This document shows positions 37,901 through 51,649 of a DNA stretch of 64,000 nt, piece after piece. A program made the translations under genes and the position numbers. The stretch is from the NCBI GenBank assembly GCA_019843655.1, contig JACDQD010000007.1, positions 9,979,600 through 10,043,599 of the forward strand. Reading direction: 5' to 3'. Below the pieces are notes generated by a model. The model was not told the DNA's origin, made no database searches, and worked only from the letters and a program-made list of their open reading frames with translations. The first letter of the stretch is position 1. Each line of letters begins with the position of its first letter. This stretch comes from Lethocerus indicus. Taxonomy: Eukaryota > Arthropoda > Insecta > Hemiptera > Belostomatidae.

Positions 37901-40900
37901 TAAATGTTTAAAAAAAATGTAATAAAAAAGGGGGGGAAACCAGTGGGTTTCTCCTCCATTGTTGTCTATTGTAGTTAGTGCTTGTATCAATTGCTTATTG
38001 TATTTTTTACAGTTGCAACAATAAAAGAGGGAAAGAAAAACAGAGAAAACGAAACACTGAGAGGTGAATTCTCAGAATAAAATATTGCACATGTGAACTT
38101 TTTTTCTGGGGTTTTTGGGTTTCTTCGCATATTTAGGAACTGACTCATCTTATATATAAAGTAACAAGTGTATGTTGTGAGAAGGAGTGAGATTATAAAA
38201 TGTTTAAAAGTTAGCCATATAAATTTTCTGATATAGTTAGAAATGTGTACTTTAGTTTCTAATAGACTGTGACAAAAGCCAAAGAAATATTTGAATAGTT
38301 ATTAAATTTGATTTCTTTTAATTTCATATTGATAGTTTTATTGTCTTCATTATTGGTATCAGAAACTGAATAATTAGTGAAGTATTAATTGTGAATTTTG
38401 TATTTTCCTTTAATAATTCAAATCTTTAATGATATATTATTTTAAACTTTACTTATATAAATGTTAAAACTAAGTGTTTTGAATGAAATAGTTATCTGTG
38501 TCAAATTTCAACATTTCCTCATGCAGAATTAAACAAATGTTTAGTCTTCTATGGGGTAATAAAAAAATTATTAACCTGAAAGTCAGGAGATTGCGGTATG
38601 AGGTCACCTTCCCTGTACCACTGAATGGTTGGAGTTGGTTTGCCAGATACTTGTGTTCTAAACTGTGCTGCACTTCCTTCAGGTACAATAACATCTCTCA
38701 TTGGTGTTAATGTTGGTGCAACTTCCATTGTGTCAGGGGCTAAACATAAAAATGTTTATTAACAACTAAGTAAACAATTCCAGAATTCATCTATAATCTA
38801 TATAGCATTGATAGAAATGTGTTTATGTAATGTTGTACCTTCGAATATTTCTATAAGATAAGTGTTAAAATATATATGATCTCATTCTATTTATCCTTGA
38901 AATTGAATTATGCATAATTAGAGCACTCAGAGTAAGGCAGTCAGAAAGATCTTAACTGGAATTAAAACCAGTTTTTTTATAAATAAGTAAAAAAGAAGTG
39001 CATATTTAAATTTGTATTTTAGCTATAAGTATAACAACAATTTTCTTGCTTAATTATATTGATGATAACATATAATTTACGATTAAATCTAAAATTGCAC
39101 AACTTAAAGAAGAACATTTTGGTAGAAATATATTTCTATTGAAGTAATTAATAATTATTGAAGAAAACACATTCTTTGTTTTTATTTAAATTGATAGATT
39201 ATTATCACATGCTAAACACGGAACTGCATATTTATTTTGACATTTACAAAAAAATGTATTACCAAGAACACGTAGATTGGCTGAGAGAGTGACAGTGCCC
39301 GTGTTATTGGTAGCGACACATTTGTACACGCCCTCATCCTCTGGAAAAGCCTCAGAAATTCTAAGTGTCTGCATATCACCTTCCCTTCCCATCTGGAAGT
39401 ACTTACTTGGCTTAATCACTTTGTCACCTTTCTGCCATTGTATTTGAGGAGCTGTAAAAGGCAATGAGATTTAAATGACTGGATTAAAAACACCAAACAT
39501 TTTTTAAATATTATTTTACATTGTTTTTACTATTACTTGAAGTAACCCTTATTAAATTAACATCTGTCTTACATGATAAATTGGTAAGGGACACATTTTC
39601 AATAGTTAAATTGTTTATTCTTAATACATATATCAAATATTAAAATGTTAATGAAAATAAAATTAACATATTCTATATAAATTAATTTTAATTATATTTT
39701 AATTAATTATTACAAAGTAAAATGTCAACACAAGTAATGTTTATGGAAGAAATTATTTATATATAATGAACCAATCATGACATTAGTTTTTCCTTCAAGG
39801 ACTTAAAAACAATGGCTGATGAACTAGGAATGACAAGCAAGAACCTTGGTAAGGTCATGTTATATTTGTACAGTATAAAAAACACATATTGATTGAGACA
39901 TCTCTACAATTTATTTTTAAACACTCTAATATTACATTACAAGGTTTACCTCTAGGTTAACTGTCTGTGAATAGACTAAAATGAAGTAATAGTTCATTGA
40001 AATTATTTTGTCAATTACAACACAATGCTCTCACATAATGAAATGACCCCCCATTACTTACTTTTATATTCATGGTATTTTAGACATTGATATCATTTTG
40101 GATACTTTAGATAAAAGTGCAACAGGAAAATTACGATATATACCTTATCTTTATAATACCTTTTTCAATAATTACTGGATTTCAATCTGGAATACTGACC
40201 AGGTTTGCCTGAGATCTTGCATTTGAAGAAAACTGGCTGGCCTTCTTTTCTTGTCTGGTCAACAAGTGGTTCAATCACAGTCGGTCCTTGTTGTTGTGCA
40301 CCAGTGGGCTGTTGCACTGCTGCCGGAGATTTTTTTGCCGATTCAACCAAAAGTTCAGCTTCACATCTCGCTTCTCCAGCGTTATTGATCGCTACACATT
40401 CATAGCGGCCACTGTCTTCCGGCACAGTCTCAATTATTAACAAAGTATACATTCCATCCTCTTCCAGGGTCTTATACCTTATATCGGGAGCAATTTTTTT
40501 ACCATTCTGAAAAAAATATTAATTTTAATCATTAGGAATTTAGCTTGAGTCAACCAGATATCTAGTGTAATATTCTCATACGGCATTTATTGGGCTTTGT
40601 ATATTATTGAGAAAAACTTTGACCCAATATTTATTGTTTGGAAAAATGAAGAATATTGAAATATCCCCTCTTACCTTAAGCCAGTACACATCAACGGGCT
40701 TGGTTGCAGTCAGTTTGGAATCAAATCTAGCTAGTTGTCCAGTCTTGATGATAGCACTCTGAATGGTAGCAGTGAAACTAGGAGGTATAACTCCTCCGCG
40801 ACCAGCCTGACGACGCTCTTCAACAACAAGGTTTGCGCTGCACTTGGCTCGACCTCCTCTGTTTTCAGCCACGACCGAGAAAATTCCAGAATCCTCTGAA

Positions 40901-43023
40901 AACACTTGGCGCAGAATGAGAATGCTCTTGGTGCCAAACGTGTGCACTTGCAGATCTCTGGAACTTTGAATTGGGAAGTCCTCTCTGTACCACTGAATTT
41001 TCGGCATTGGGTCGCCATCAAACTCTACTTCAAAACGGGCTTGGTCCTGCTCGAACGCTCGGCAAGGCTGGATCTTCTTAGTAAACACTGGCGGAACTGC
41101 GGGTTTCTAAGAATAAACAAAATTCTGTATTAATTTCATAGATAAATTACGTATAAGTAGATCACTTTTAAATTTCATAAATCAGACTTATTTGTAACAT
41201 GATAATCAGATGGTCCAATTAGTAAGTACTCTCTTTTAAAATTCAAACTTACCACTGGTCCTTGAACCACACGTTCGTGTGTCTTCGCCGTGTGTTCCAT
41301 TTCTTTTGTTTCAGTCGTTGATATTTTACGTGTGATCTCTGTATCACCTTTCACCTTGGATATTAAAGACATTGAAAATTAATTTATTTACCATCCGGTG
41401 TTTACAATAATATATGTATATATATAATAAAGTATGTATATGTTAATGATAATATATGTTATGTAATTTCATATTTAATATTTCAAATAAACATAGAGTA
41501 ACCTATTCAAATTAAAACAAAGTACCTCTTTCTGTGTTTGTTTATGAACTGCTGTGTGAATTTCTTTTCCATGGACAGTTGATTCTGAAGGCTCTGGAGG
41601 AACTTTTCGCATAACAGTCTGCTGCTTTTGGAATTTCCTTTCATCAACTGAATCTATTTCTTCTTGTTCTGAAGTTTGGTCTACTCTCTTTTCAACCTTA
41701 CGAAGTATTCCTTGCTTTTGCCAAGGCATTAATTCCGGTTGTTTCTCCCTGACAGAATTATATTACAATATTATTCATAAAAATTGTTAATTGCGTATAT
41801 TTTTTATATAAATTTACACAAAGTCTTCTTGATACTGATAATCAATAATTATTGAGAATAGATAACTACATTTATTTGAATAGCAATTTTTATTAACTAA
41901 TAAAATGCGTAATGTAAAAGGTTAAGAATATAAAAATACATACAAACTGCTTTCATAGCTCTGAGCCATGCCCTTAGCAAGTGACTTTGAAACAATTTTT
42001 TCCCCAGGAATTGCAAACTGATGTGAAGCTTCCCTTAACCTTGTCTCCTTCACAACTTGTCCCTCTTCAAGCTTCAACAAAGCACACAAAAGAAACATTT
42101 TAAATATTATACTATTAAATATTCTTGACTATTTCAAATAATAGAATAGTCAAACTATTAGTAAAAATAATTACTGTCATAAATTGAATCCCTTAAGAAA
42201 ATATATTATGAGTCTACAAAATTTAAAAGGAAGGAGAATGTAAATATTAGAAATTTTAGTGTTACCTCTCTAATTTTACTATAATAATCTTCCCCTTTTT
42301 TGCTCTTAACAGACTGTGTCCATTCAGGCTCAGGTTCTTTTGTAACTTTCTGTTTGAGATGGTCAAGGTGTATTTCAGTTCCTTGTTGAGCTTGAGACTG
42401 TCTTTCTTCAAAAACTTTTTCCAATTCTGTTTCCTGTCTTTCTGCTTGGTAATGAGCCAATTCGGCATCGTACCATGCTGTTTGTTCACAAAAAAATAAC
42501 ATTTTTTTCATTCATTAATTAGCAACAATGTCATTATTTAATACCCAGTTATAAATGTACCACCTCAAAGGGAGCACCAATTTTAAGAAACAAGAACAAA
42601 AAGGAGAATTGGAAACATGAGCAATGAATTGACAATTAGTAAATTAAAAAAAGAGGAATGTTTCTACATTTATCTGAAATAAATAATTCTCTAAGAAATT
42701 AACATCTTCTGCTACATGTTTATAGCAGATTCCATGTCACTATAACAGAGACATAGTTATGGTACTGCAAATTTTTAAAGTAGTTACAATTCAAATTAAT
42801 TTTATCAAGTAATCATTTTATAATAGCCATTAAAGCATATATAGCATGCAACATAACTCCAAACATATATAGTCAAAAATGTGATTCTGGAATACAACAG
42901 GAACTGACAATAAACAACACAAAAACAATGATGAATGTCCTCACAAACATCATGCTATTACAAATTACAAGTAAGATGGAATAAGGAAATGACATTTCCT
43001 TTGAGTTATTCAGTAAGTTCAGA

Positions 43024-43081
<58 letters not shown>

Positions 43082-46000
43082 CTGAAATCTTATTTATAAA
43101 ACTTCACTTGAGTTTTTCACAATACTTTCCAAAATACAAAACTATCACAAATTCATATATGCAACACTTGCATTCAGAATGTTTACCCACAACCATTTTT
43201 ATAAATTCATAAAAACATAAAAAAATTGGTAAAGTATTAATTAAAAAGCACATACATATACAATTTCGTAAATATATGCTCTCATTTGAAACATGATTAT
43301 AGCTAAAATTTATACATAAAATGTAAAAAGATCAGAAGCCACATATCTTTCTCTACAAGCAAAATTATTATATTATTTTTGAATTTAACACATTTGTTAA
43401 TGCAAGTGTTAAGCATTATTCATTTTTTTCTTACTGCAATTGTTAATATGGAGGTACTGGTAAAGGTTAACATATGTACCACAGAATAAAGCACATTATG
43501 TGATAAAAACTACAAACATGACTAACTTTCAATTCATGGCGTGCTGAGTAATAATGTATTTTCACAGATTAATTACATGTGGAATGTATATAATATATTG
43601 TTTTTAATGTCATTACTTAAAACTGTTGAATTGTTTTCATATTAGAATGTGCTTTAATGTAACAAACAAGACAATAATTGTGAGAATATAAATACCATGC
43701 TTAATCTTACATTAGTAATAGTTTTCACATTAAAAAGTTTCAGTAACTTGAATTTGGAACAAAAAATTTATAAATGGAAGTTAGTACACATTTAAAATTA
43801 ACACTTCAATCACCTGTGAAAATACAATAATAAACACATTCCATAGGTCTTAATAACCAGATGGGGGAGGCAACTTTGTGAAGTTTTGTTGGTACAAAAC
43901 AACACTTATGAAGTATGTCACATTTTTTTACCTTGACGCCTGCTTTCTTGAGGAATGTATGAAGAAGAATAATGATGAAGAATAAGTTCCCATTGCGTCC
44001 CATCAGCACACCATTAGAGAAGCAAAGAGGTCGGTGGAAGGGAAAAAGGAAGTATGGTGTGGTGTGATACTTGTGTTATTTTAGAGTCAGCCATACTGCA
44101 TTTATGCCCACTCCACCATTCTTATATTAATATATTCCATATGCATCATTATTAAAAGATATTGGTGGAGTGAGCAATTGTTGTCAAGTTTTTGAAATGT
44201 TTAGTAATTGTAGCGGTGTTTAATGTCAAACTTTTTGTTAGTGTGAAAAGTAATAGCTGTATTCAAGAACTAGAGAGTCAATAATATGGTAGTAGCATCT
44301 TTGAAATGAAATAATTTTCTATATAAATATATTGTGGAAAGTAATGTTGATAAAGAGTAGTTTTATTGGTGACATAATGTATCATACATGATTGAAAAAA
44401 ATATATAAAAATATATAATTCAATGAAGATGTAACCACCATTATATATAGTTTAAGAATAATAAATACAATATTCAGTGTAAACTGAATAAATTAATGGG
44501 TTATCGTTAAGGGCTATCTAAAGTGGGATACTGACACTTGGCCGGCAATATATACATAGCCTGCCCTACTTAAATATTAAATATCAGATCTCTTTTCAAG
44601 GATAGTATAATAGAACAACTATTTTTTCAGGCAACTCAATGCCTTCAATGATAAAACACTCACGTCTTGGAGAATTCTTGAGTACTCCTCTATAATCATC
44701 CCCTCTTGCTTTCACATTCAATACTGTTTCAACTCTAGCTTCACCAGCTGAATTCCTGGCAACCACTTCAATCTTACCATGATCATACTGACGTGTTTTT
44801 GGTATATCCAAATGCCACATTCCATCATAAGTTAATTTATAACGTGCTCCCTAAAAATTAAAATACTGTAATTTATCCTTACTCTTGTTACATTTATTGA
44901 TTGGTACTACTATCAATTTGCACAAAATTAAAACATTTTATTATAGAATGTTGTCATTCATGTACTATTCATGAACTGGTTTTAAATTTAATAAAATACA
45001 AAAAGGACATTTTCACATATAACAACCATATGTATTATTAATTTAACATTAAATAAATAAGCATTTTAATTAGATTATAAAAACATCTGCTGCAAATTCC
45101 AAGTAAGAAGCAGGAAGAGCTTCCAACTCTTGTTAATAGAAAATATTATCATTGATACATACATTAGAGTACAAAATCACTTAAACTTGTTCAAAATACA
45201 GTAATTAATTGATTTGTTTAATATGATGACATGTTTAAAGAAAGATACATGTCTCAGGGTAATACTCACATTGACAATAGTGTGTCCATTGATCAACCAC
45301 ATGACCCTTGGTCTAGGATATCCAGTAACACGACAACAGAATCTTGCACATTCTCCTTCACACACTGATACAGATTCTGGCTTACTTACAAACACAGGTG
45401 TTTCTTTCACTTTTTCCTCGTCTATTTTCTCTTCAGTTGTACTAAAATTAATAAACAATAATGTAATACATAACTGATAACTAGATTAGCAGTAACAGCA
45501 TATTCTACTTTTACATAAAATGTCCTGTTGTAAATGCAGGGAACATAATATAATAACAGCTATATAATTTATTTATATAAATTATCTTGAACTTATTCTG
45601 AAATTAGACATATTCACATGAAATTATTTATTTTTGTAATGAAAACAAAAAAGAAAAGTTTAGAAATAAAAGGTAACTTACATTTGCCAAGATGCTTCCA
45701 TTTCTCTAATTTTCTCTATACTCTTCATTCCTTTAGGAAGTTGTGATTCATAGATTATACCAGGTTTGCCAGTAGTTCGTATGATGGCTCTGGTCTCATC
45801 CATTCCATAAAGGTTAGTGGCTCTACAAAGATATTCACCACTATCCTCAGGATAAACCCAACCAAAATTCATTGCAACATACCCAAAGTCATAAATCGGA
45901 GTAAATCTATTCTCTGTGGAAATACAACATAAATATTAGTGAAATATTTAATAACTGACTACAAATAAGAATAGCAACTATATCAAACTCCAACTTACTG

Positions 46001-49000
46001 TGAGGTAGTGGTTTTCCATTAAAGAACCATTCCACTTTCATGTTAGGATCACCCACAGGGGCCAACTGGCATTCAAATTTTGTAGCTTCCATCTCAACTA
46101 AATTCGTCTGATCTTTGATTTGTGTTACAAACCTGAAGTAGAAAAATAGATATAAAATACATTTTTATGTTGAATATGATTTAAAATATTGATGAAGTAA
46201 TTCAACTGAATATTTTCTGAATTATGCATAAGGCAGATATGTTTGCACAAAGTGGGATACACAATGAGACACCAAAATCTAAATAAATAAAAATAGACTG
46301 TTGATGAAATTAAATGATCACCTTGGTGGTTGTTTCTTTTCAGGTTCATACAAATCTTCTTCTGTCAAGTGGACTTCAGATGTATACTTCTTAATTGTAG
46401 CTTCCATCTGCATTAAGGCTTCAGATTTCTTCATGCCCTTTGGCACCTGGTTTTGAAGAATAATGGATGGCTCTTCTGCAAATTCAATAATTTTGGTAAT
46501 GAAGAAAATGAAAATATTTTAAATGATACAATGCTATAAATAATTTCACCTATTTTTTCAAAGAACATTTCTAATACAAAAACATATTTTCTGTTACCAC
46601 TTACTTTTGCAAGAAATAGTTGCTTTAGTGAAATCTTCACCATAGGCATTGACTGCCCTACATACATATTCACCGGAGTCTTCAGGATAGACATAAAGGA
46701 TATCAAGGGAGACAAAGCCCATGTCAAAGACAGTACGATATCTGTGACCACTAGGTAATAATTTACCATTCCTGTACCATTCAATGCGCATTGTGGGATC
46801 ATTTTTGGGTTCTACTCTGCACTCAAACCTGACAGGTTCAGCCTCACCCACTGTTGCTGATGTAATCTATTCAATATAAAATAATAATAATCATTATTTG
46901 TGTCCTAGGGTTTTATGAGCAACGCTAAACTAGGACGATTAAGCTTGATCTAAACCTAAGTTAATCTATCTTTTAAAATAAGTTAGCCCAAATACCCAGG
47001 ATATGATTCTTTAAATCATCAAATAATCTAACTTACACACATCACCAATGGTCTAAATGGTTCCAATCCTACACCTATAGAAACTGAGCCCTAATTATTA
47101 TGTGTGTTACGTTCCAATTTTAGAAACTATAAAAATTTAATTCATATTATAAAAGTAATTTCAATTAATTAACATTAAATTACACATTATATTATCTAAA
47201 TCATGTTAAATTACATACATGTGTTATAAATTTAGGAGGTACAGTTGGTTGTGCCTTTTCAGGAGCAGGTTCTGATATGTGACCCTTTTCAAGTTCCTTT
47301 AGTTTCTCCCCACTCATTCCAGCTGGTAATTGAGACTCAAAAACAACATCATGTTTTGCTGAAAAGTAATAATTTATGTTCTTGTTTATTCTATATTTCC
47401 AGTAATTTAATAGATTATTGTATGAACTAAATCATTTCAAAACCCATTAACCATAAATTACTTTAGATACAGTAAATTCTAAAATTCAAATATGCTAAAT
47501 ATTGTTACTACAAAATTTTAAGATACAAGATTTCTATACCTTTACAAGCCAATTTTGCTTTAGTGGTAGCAGTACCCCATCTGTTTGTTGCCCTGCAAAT
47601 GTATTCACCACTGTCTCTTGCATAAACATACTGCATATCCAGCACAATAAAACCAAAATCATTGAGCATATGGACTCGAGAGCCAGTGGCAAAAGGTCTA
47701 CCATTGAAGAACCAATCAATTCTCAATGTAGGATCACCAACTGGTTCTACACGACAATCAAAATGAGCAGCACCTCCTTCTTGAGCTTCTACATCCTACA
47801 AAAACAATAATTAGTCATACACAAGTACATGGCATTACATAACCAAACTAACTAAATTAATGTACAACATAAAAAATCTACAGATATCGAACCTTAAGTT
47901 CTACAATGAACCGTGGTGGATTTGGTTTCTCATCTTCTGCATATACTTCATCCTTCTTGTGAAGTTCTTCCTCAAGGCGCTGAATACTTTCTGTTCCTGA
48001 GCTGAATGTGTGAGGAAGTTGCGGCTCAAGAATGATACCTTGCCTGCCTTTCACTTGCAGTTGGCAATTCACTACAGCTTCGCCATGACGATTTGTGGCC
48101 TAAGACAATACAATTTTTCATTTAGATATAGCTTTAACAGTTTAAAATAAAAATTGATATATTTCTAAATGAGCTGAATAAAAATATCCTCACCTTGCAG
48201 GTATAGAGGCCTGCATCACGGGTATCAATCTTGTCAATTTCAAGAATGACAAAACCAAAATCGTGAATGGTCTTAATTCTGGATCCAGCCAAAAGAGGCT
48301 TGCCATTATGGAACCATTCAACCCTAAGACTAGGATCATTGATTGGTATCAATCTGCACTCAAAGTGGGCTAGTGTGTACTCAACCAGACTAAGATCAGA
48401 TGGATTTGTAACAAATTCTGGAGGTTTGCCTAAGTCATCTTCATGCATTGTTGGGGGTCTAAGCTGTCCTAGGCCTTCCAGTTCAGCTATTTTGTCTATA
48501 GTACCTTCCATTCCCTTTGGTAATTGTGACTCCAGAATAATACTCCTTTTGCCTGCAAAGGAATTATTAATTCATTATATTTACAAATATATTATTATTC
48601 CATTATATTTTACATCACTTTTATATTACTAGCACTTTGTGTGCATATATATAACAGAATGAAAAAATAGGTTTGACAAATGGGACTATTAAATACTGAA
48701 ATTTATTTTAATTTTATATTGCTAAATGGGAACAATACTAGAAATTATACTACTTTAAAACAGAACAGTTAAAACAATTTTACAATCATTATATAACATG
48801 AAAGTTTCCATAACTCATTAGAGCATTGTCCCAACCGCAATTCTTACTATTAAAATAATTATACTTTACCTTGTACTTTCATAATAGATGTTGTAACAGC
48901 TTCACCATACTCATTAGTAGCCCTACATGAATATTCTCCAGAGTCTTCAGGATATACAGGTGAAATTTCAAGAATGACAAATCCAAAATCACAGAATGTC

Positions 49001-51281
49001 CTGAATCTGGAGCCAGTTCTCAGTGGTTTGTTGTTCCAGAACCACTCAACCTAGAGTTCATTAAATTTTAATTTCATTTTATGTTTTCCCATACACAATA
49101 AGACAGTATAATGTTTATATTATACTACAAATAAGTATAAACTAATTATATCTCCAATTTTTCATCTCTTTTTGCTTAATTAAATATTGAGTCAGAAATT
49201 ATAGAAATCTTGTTTATTAAATGAACCATCAATGTAGATAAACAATGTTCAGATTTCATTTCATTCTGTCATCCAAAAATATTTAAATAATTTTATTTTA
49301 AAAATTCATAAATATCAGAAATATGAGGTCAAGACTAACATCATTAATTTTACTTTAGATTAGACTTTTTATATTTCAAATGACAAATATAAATACTTCA
49401 ATTAATTTAACCAAATTAATTAATTCTAATTTTTTATCAGAAGGGCACATTTTTGCTGAACTATATATTTTCCCAGTTAAATCAGGATGCAAAGTAGTTA
49501 ATTTTAAATCATCTGTTCATAAAACTGCTATTTGATAAATTTATAACTAGAACAAATAAGGATGTAATCAGAATGTCCTTAACATTAACATTCATAATGG
49601 AAGATGGAAAGTTTATTTCTAGATTAGTAGAAATTTTCATAAAAATCTTAATGAATAATAAAAAATGAGAATTATACAACTGTTTATTGAAAATAAAACA
49701 CAATAAGAAAGATCTGAGAAATGATATCCATGGTCACATATACAAATGTATTGGAACCTGTAAATGAATTTTTAATTAGAAAATAAATACATAGTATAAT
49801 GCAAGAGTAAGAAAATATAAGGAAATAATTTATTTATTACCTTAAGTTTAGGGTCATCAGTTGGTATGAGTCTAGCTTCAAAGTGTGCATTTTCTCCCTC
49901 TCTGAGGCTGTCAATATTAGCCAGAGGCACTGTGAAAACTGGTGCTTGTCCCTTTTCTTCAACACGCTTCTCTTCTCTAGTTTTTATCATAGAATCTTCC
50001 AGAGTTTGTATTTTTTCAAGACCTCCTTCCATACCCTGGTCAGATATTAAAATAAACAATAGTAAAAGTGAATATGGTGTCATCTACTTCCAGTTTTGGC
50101 AACAAAATAAAAAAACTCAATATTTTCCTTAAAATTGACATTAATAGCTATTTTGACAACAATCCAAAGAAAGGCCATTCATGATACAGAGAGACAAATC
50201 TCTCATATACTACATACTATTAATTTCACGAGTACTTTTGTTTTAATTATTTTTTTTAGTATGGTTGAATCATAAACTATATGTGACTATACCTCTGGAA
50301 GTTGTGATTCAAGAATAAGATTAGCTTTTGATGTACATTTGAGAGTAGCTTTTGTCATGTCAGATCCAACAAGATTTTTGGCACGGCATTCATAAACACC
50401 AGAGTTCTCCTCATAGCAATACAGGATGTCAAGAATAACAATTCCAAAATCATGGAATGTTCTGTATCTGTGTCCATGCGGCAGTTTCTTGCCGTTGAAG
50501 TACCATTCGACCTAAAACAAATCAAATGTTAACTTATATGTATGAATAAAAGGAAAAATCAAAGCCATGTAAAATTAAAATTGAAAAGAACTAAAATGAA
50601 AAAGAATGGTGTAACAAATAATACACTTACAACCAAATTGGGATCATTGACAGGAGTAAGTCTGGCTTCAAAGTGAGCACTCTGCCCTTCTTTGAGCATT
50701 GTGATGTCTGCAAAATGTGTGATGAACTTTGGAGGTTCCGTAGTAGTGGGTGTAGTAGGTGTGGCAGCTCTCTGGCCCATCCCCGATTCAAGTTCATGTA
50801 TTCTTGAGAGTGAATCTGGTTGAAGAGATTCCCTGAATACTCCACCCTTACCAACGCAATTTAAGGTTGCTTTTGTGAAGTCTTCTCCATATCTGTAGTC
50901 CGAAAATAAATTAGTTAATCATAAAATAGCAATATAAAATTTGGTTTCTAATGACATGAAAAAAATTAAGATATTGGAAATTGTAAAATATTAATACGGA
51001 ATACCCACTTGTTAGAGGCTCTGCAGACGTATTCTCCAGAGTCATGTCCTTGTGTATAAGCAATGTCCATAACAACAAATCCGAAGTCTGACACTTGCTT
51101 GATCCTTGTTGAATGTCTGATTGGTTTACCATTGTGGAACCATTCAACTTTCATCAGTGGATCACCAACAGGTATTAGAGTGCACTCAAAATGAGCAGAA
51201 TCACCATCCTTGAGACCATCCACACTCTACAAACATTGATATAAATATATTTTTGTTTCAGATAAAGGAATTTGGTTAACA

Positions 51282-51331
<50 letters not shown>

Positions 51332-51593
51332 CACTTTTAGTGTCTATTATAGTAATGACCTATAAAACTCACCTAATTGGAGGAATTTATGAAGGACAAT
51401 TTAGGAAGAGAGGAATTGGGAAGAGGTTCTTAATCTCTTAGCAGGATTCAAAGGTATATTTAGTTTCAAAAATTCTTCCCTGAGACTTGGGTATAATGAT
51501 TTGCTCTAAATATAACATATAGGTTAGACAACATGAAAGGTTAATATTAATTTAACAAAAAAGGTAATTATTGATTTTAATATTAAGATCTAC

Positions 51594-51649
<56 letters not shown>

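Larger units (their letters stand above)
42478..44663. other. 2.2-kb intron after the last kettin Ig
   Basis: Largely AT-rich, with a (TA)n array at 43025-43072. A mixed-composition patch lies at about 43921-44090. On the minus strand an AATAAA hexamer lies at 44362-44367. The patch at 44500-44575 is less AT-rich and could be 3' UTR of a shorter isoform. Confidence 0.55.

Noticed and set aside
43806..44009. Minus-strand ORF with a hydrophobic start (NLFFIIILLHTFLK) and GTCAAG|GTAAAA
   Set aside because: A possible 15-bp exon AAAGCAGGCGTCAAG is phase 0 at both ends and does not fit the phase-1 junction between 44664 and 42477. No further support for a nested gene.
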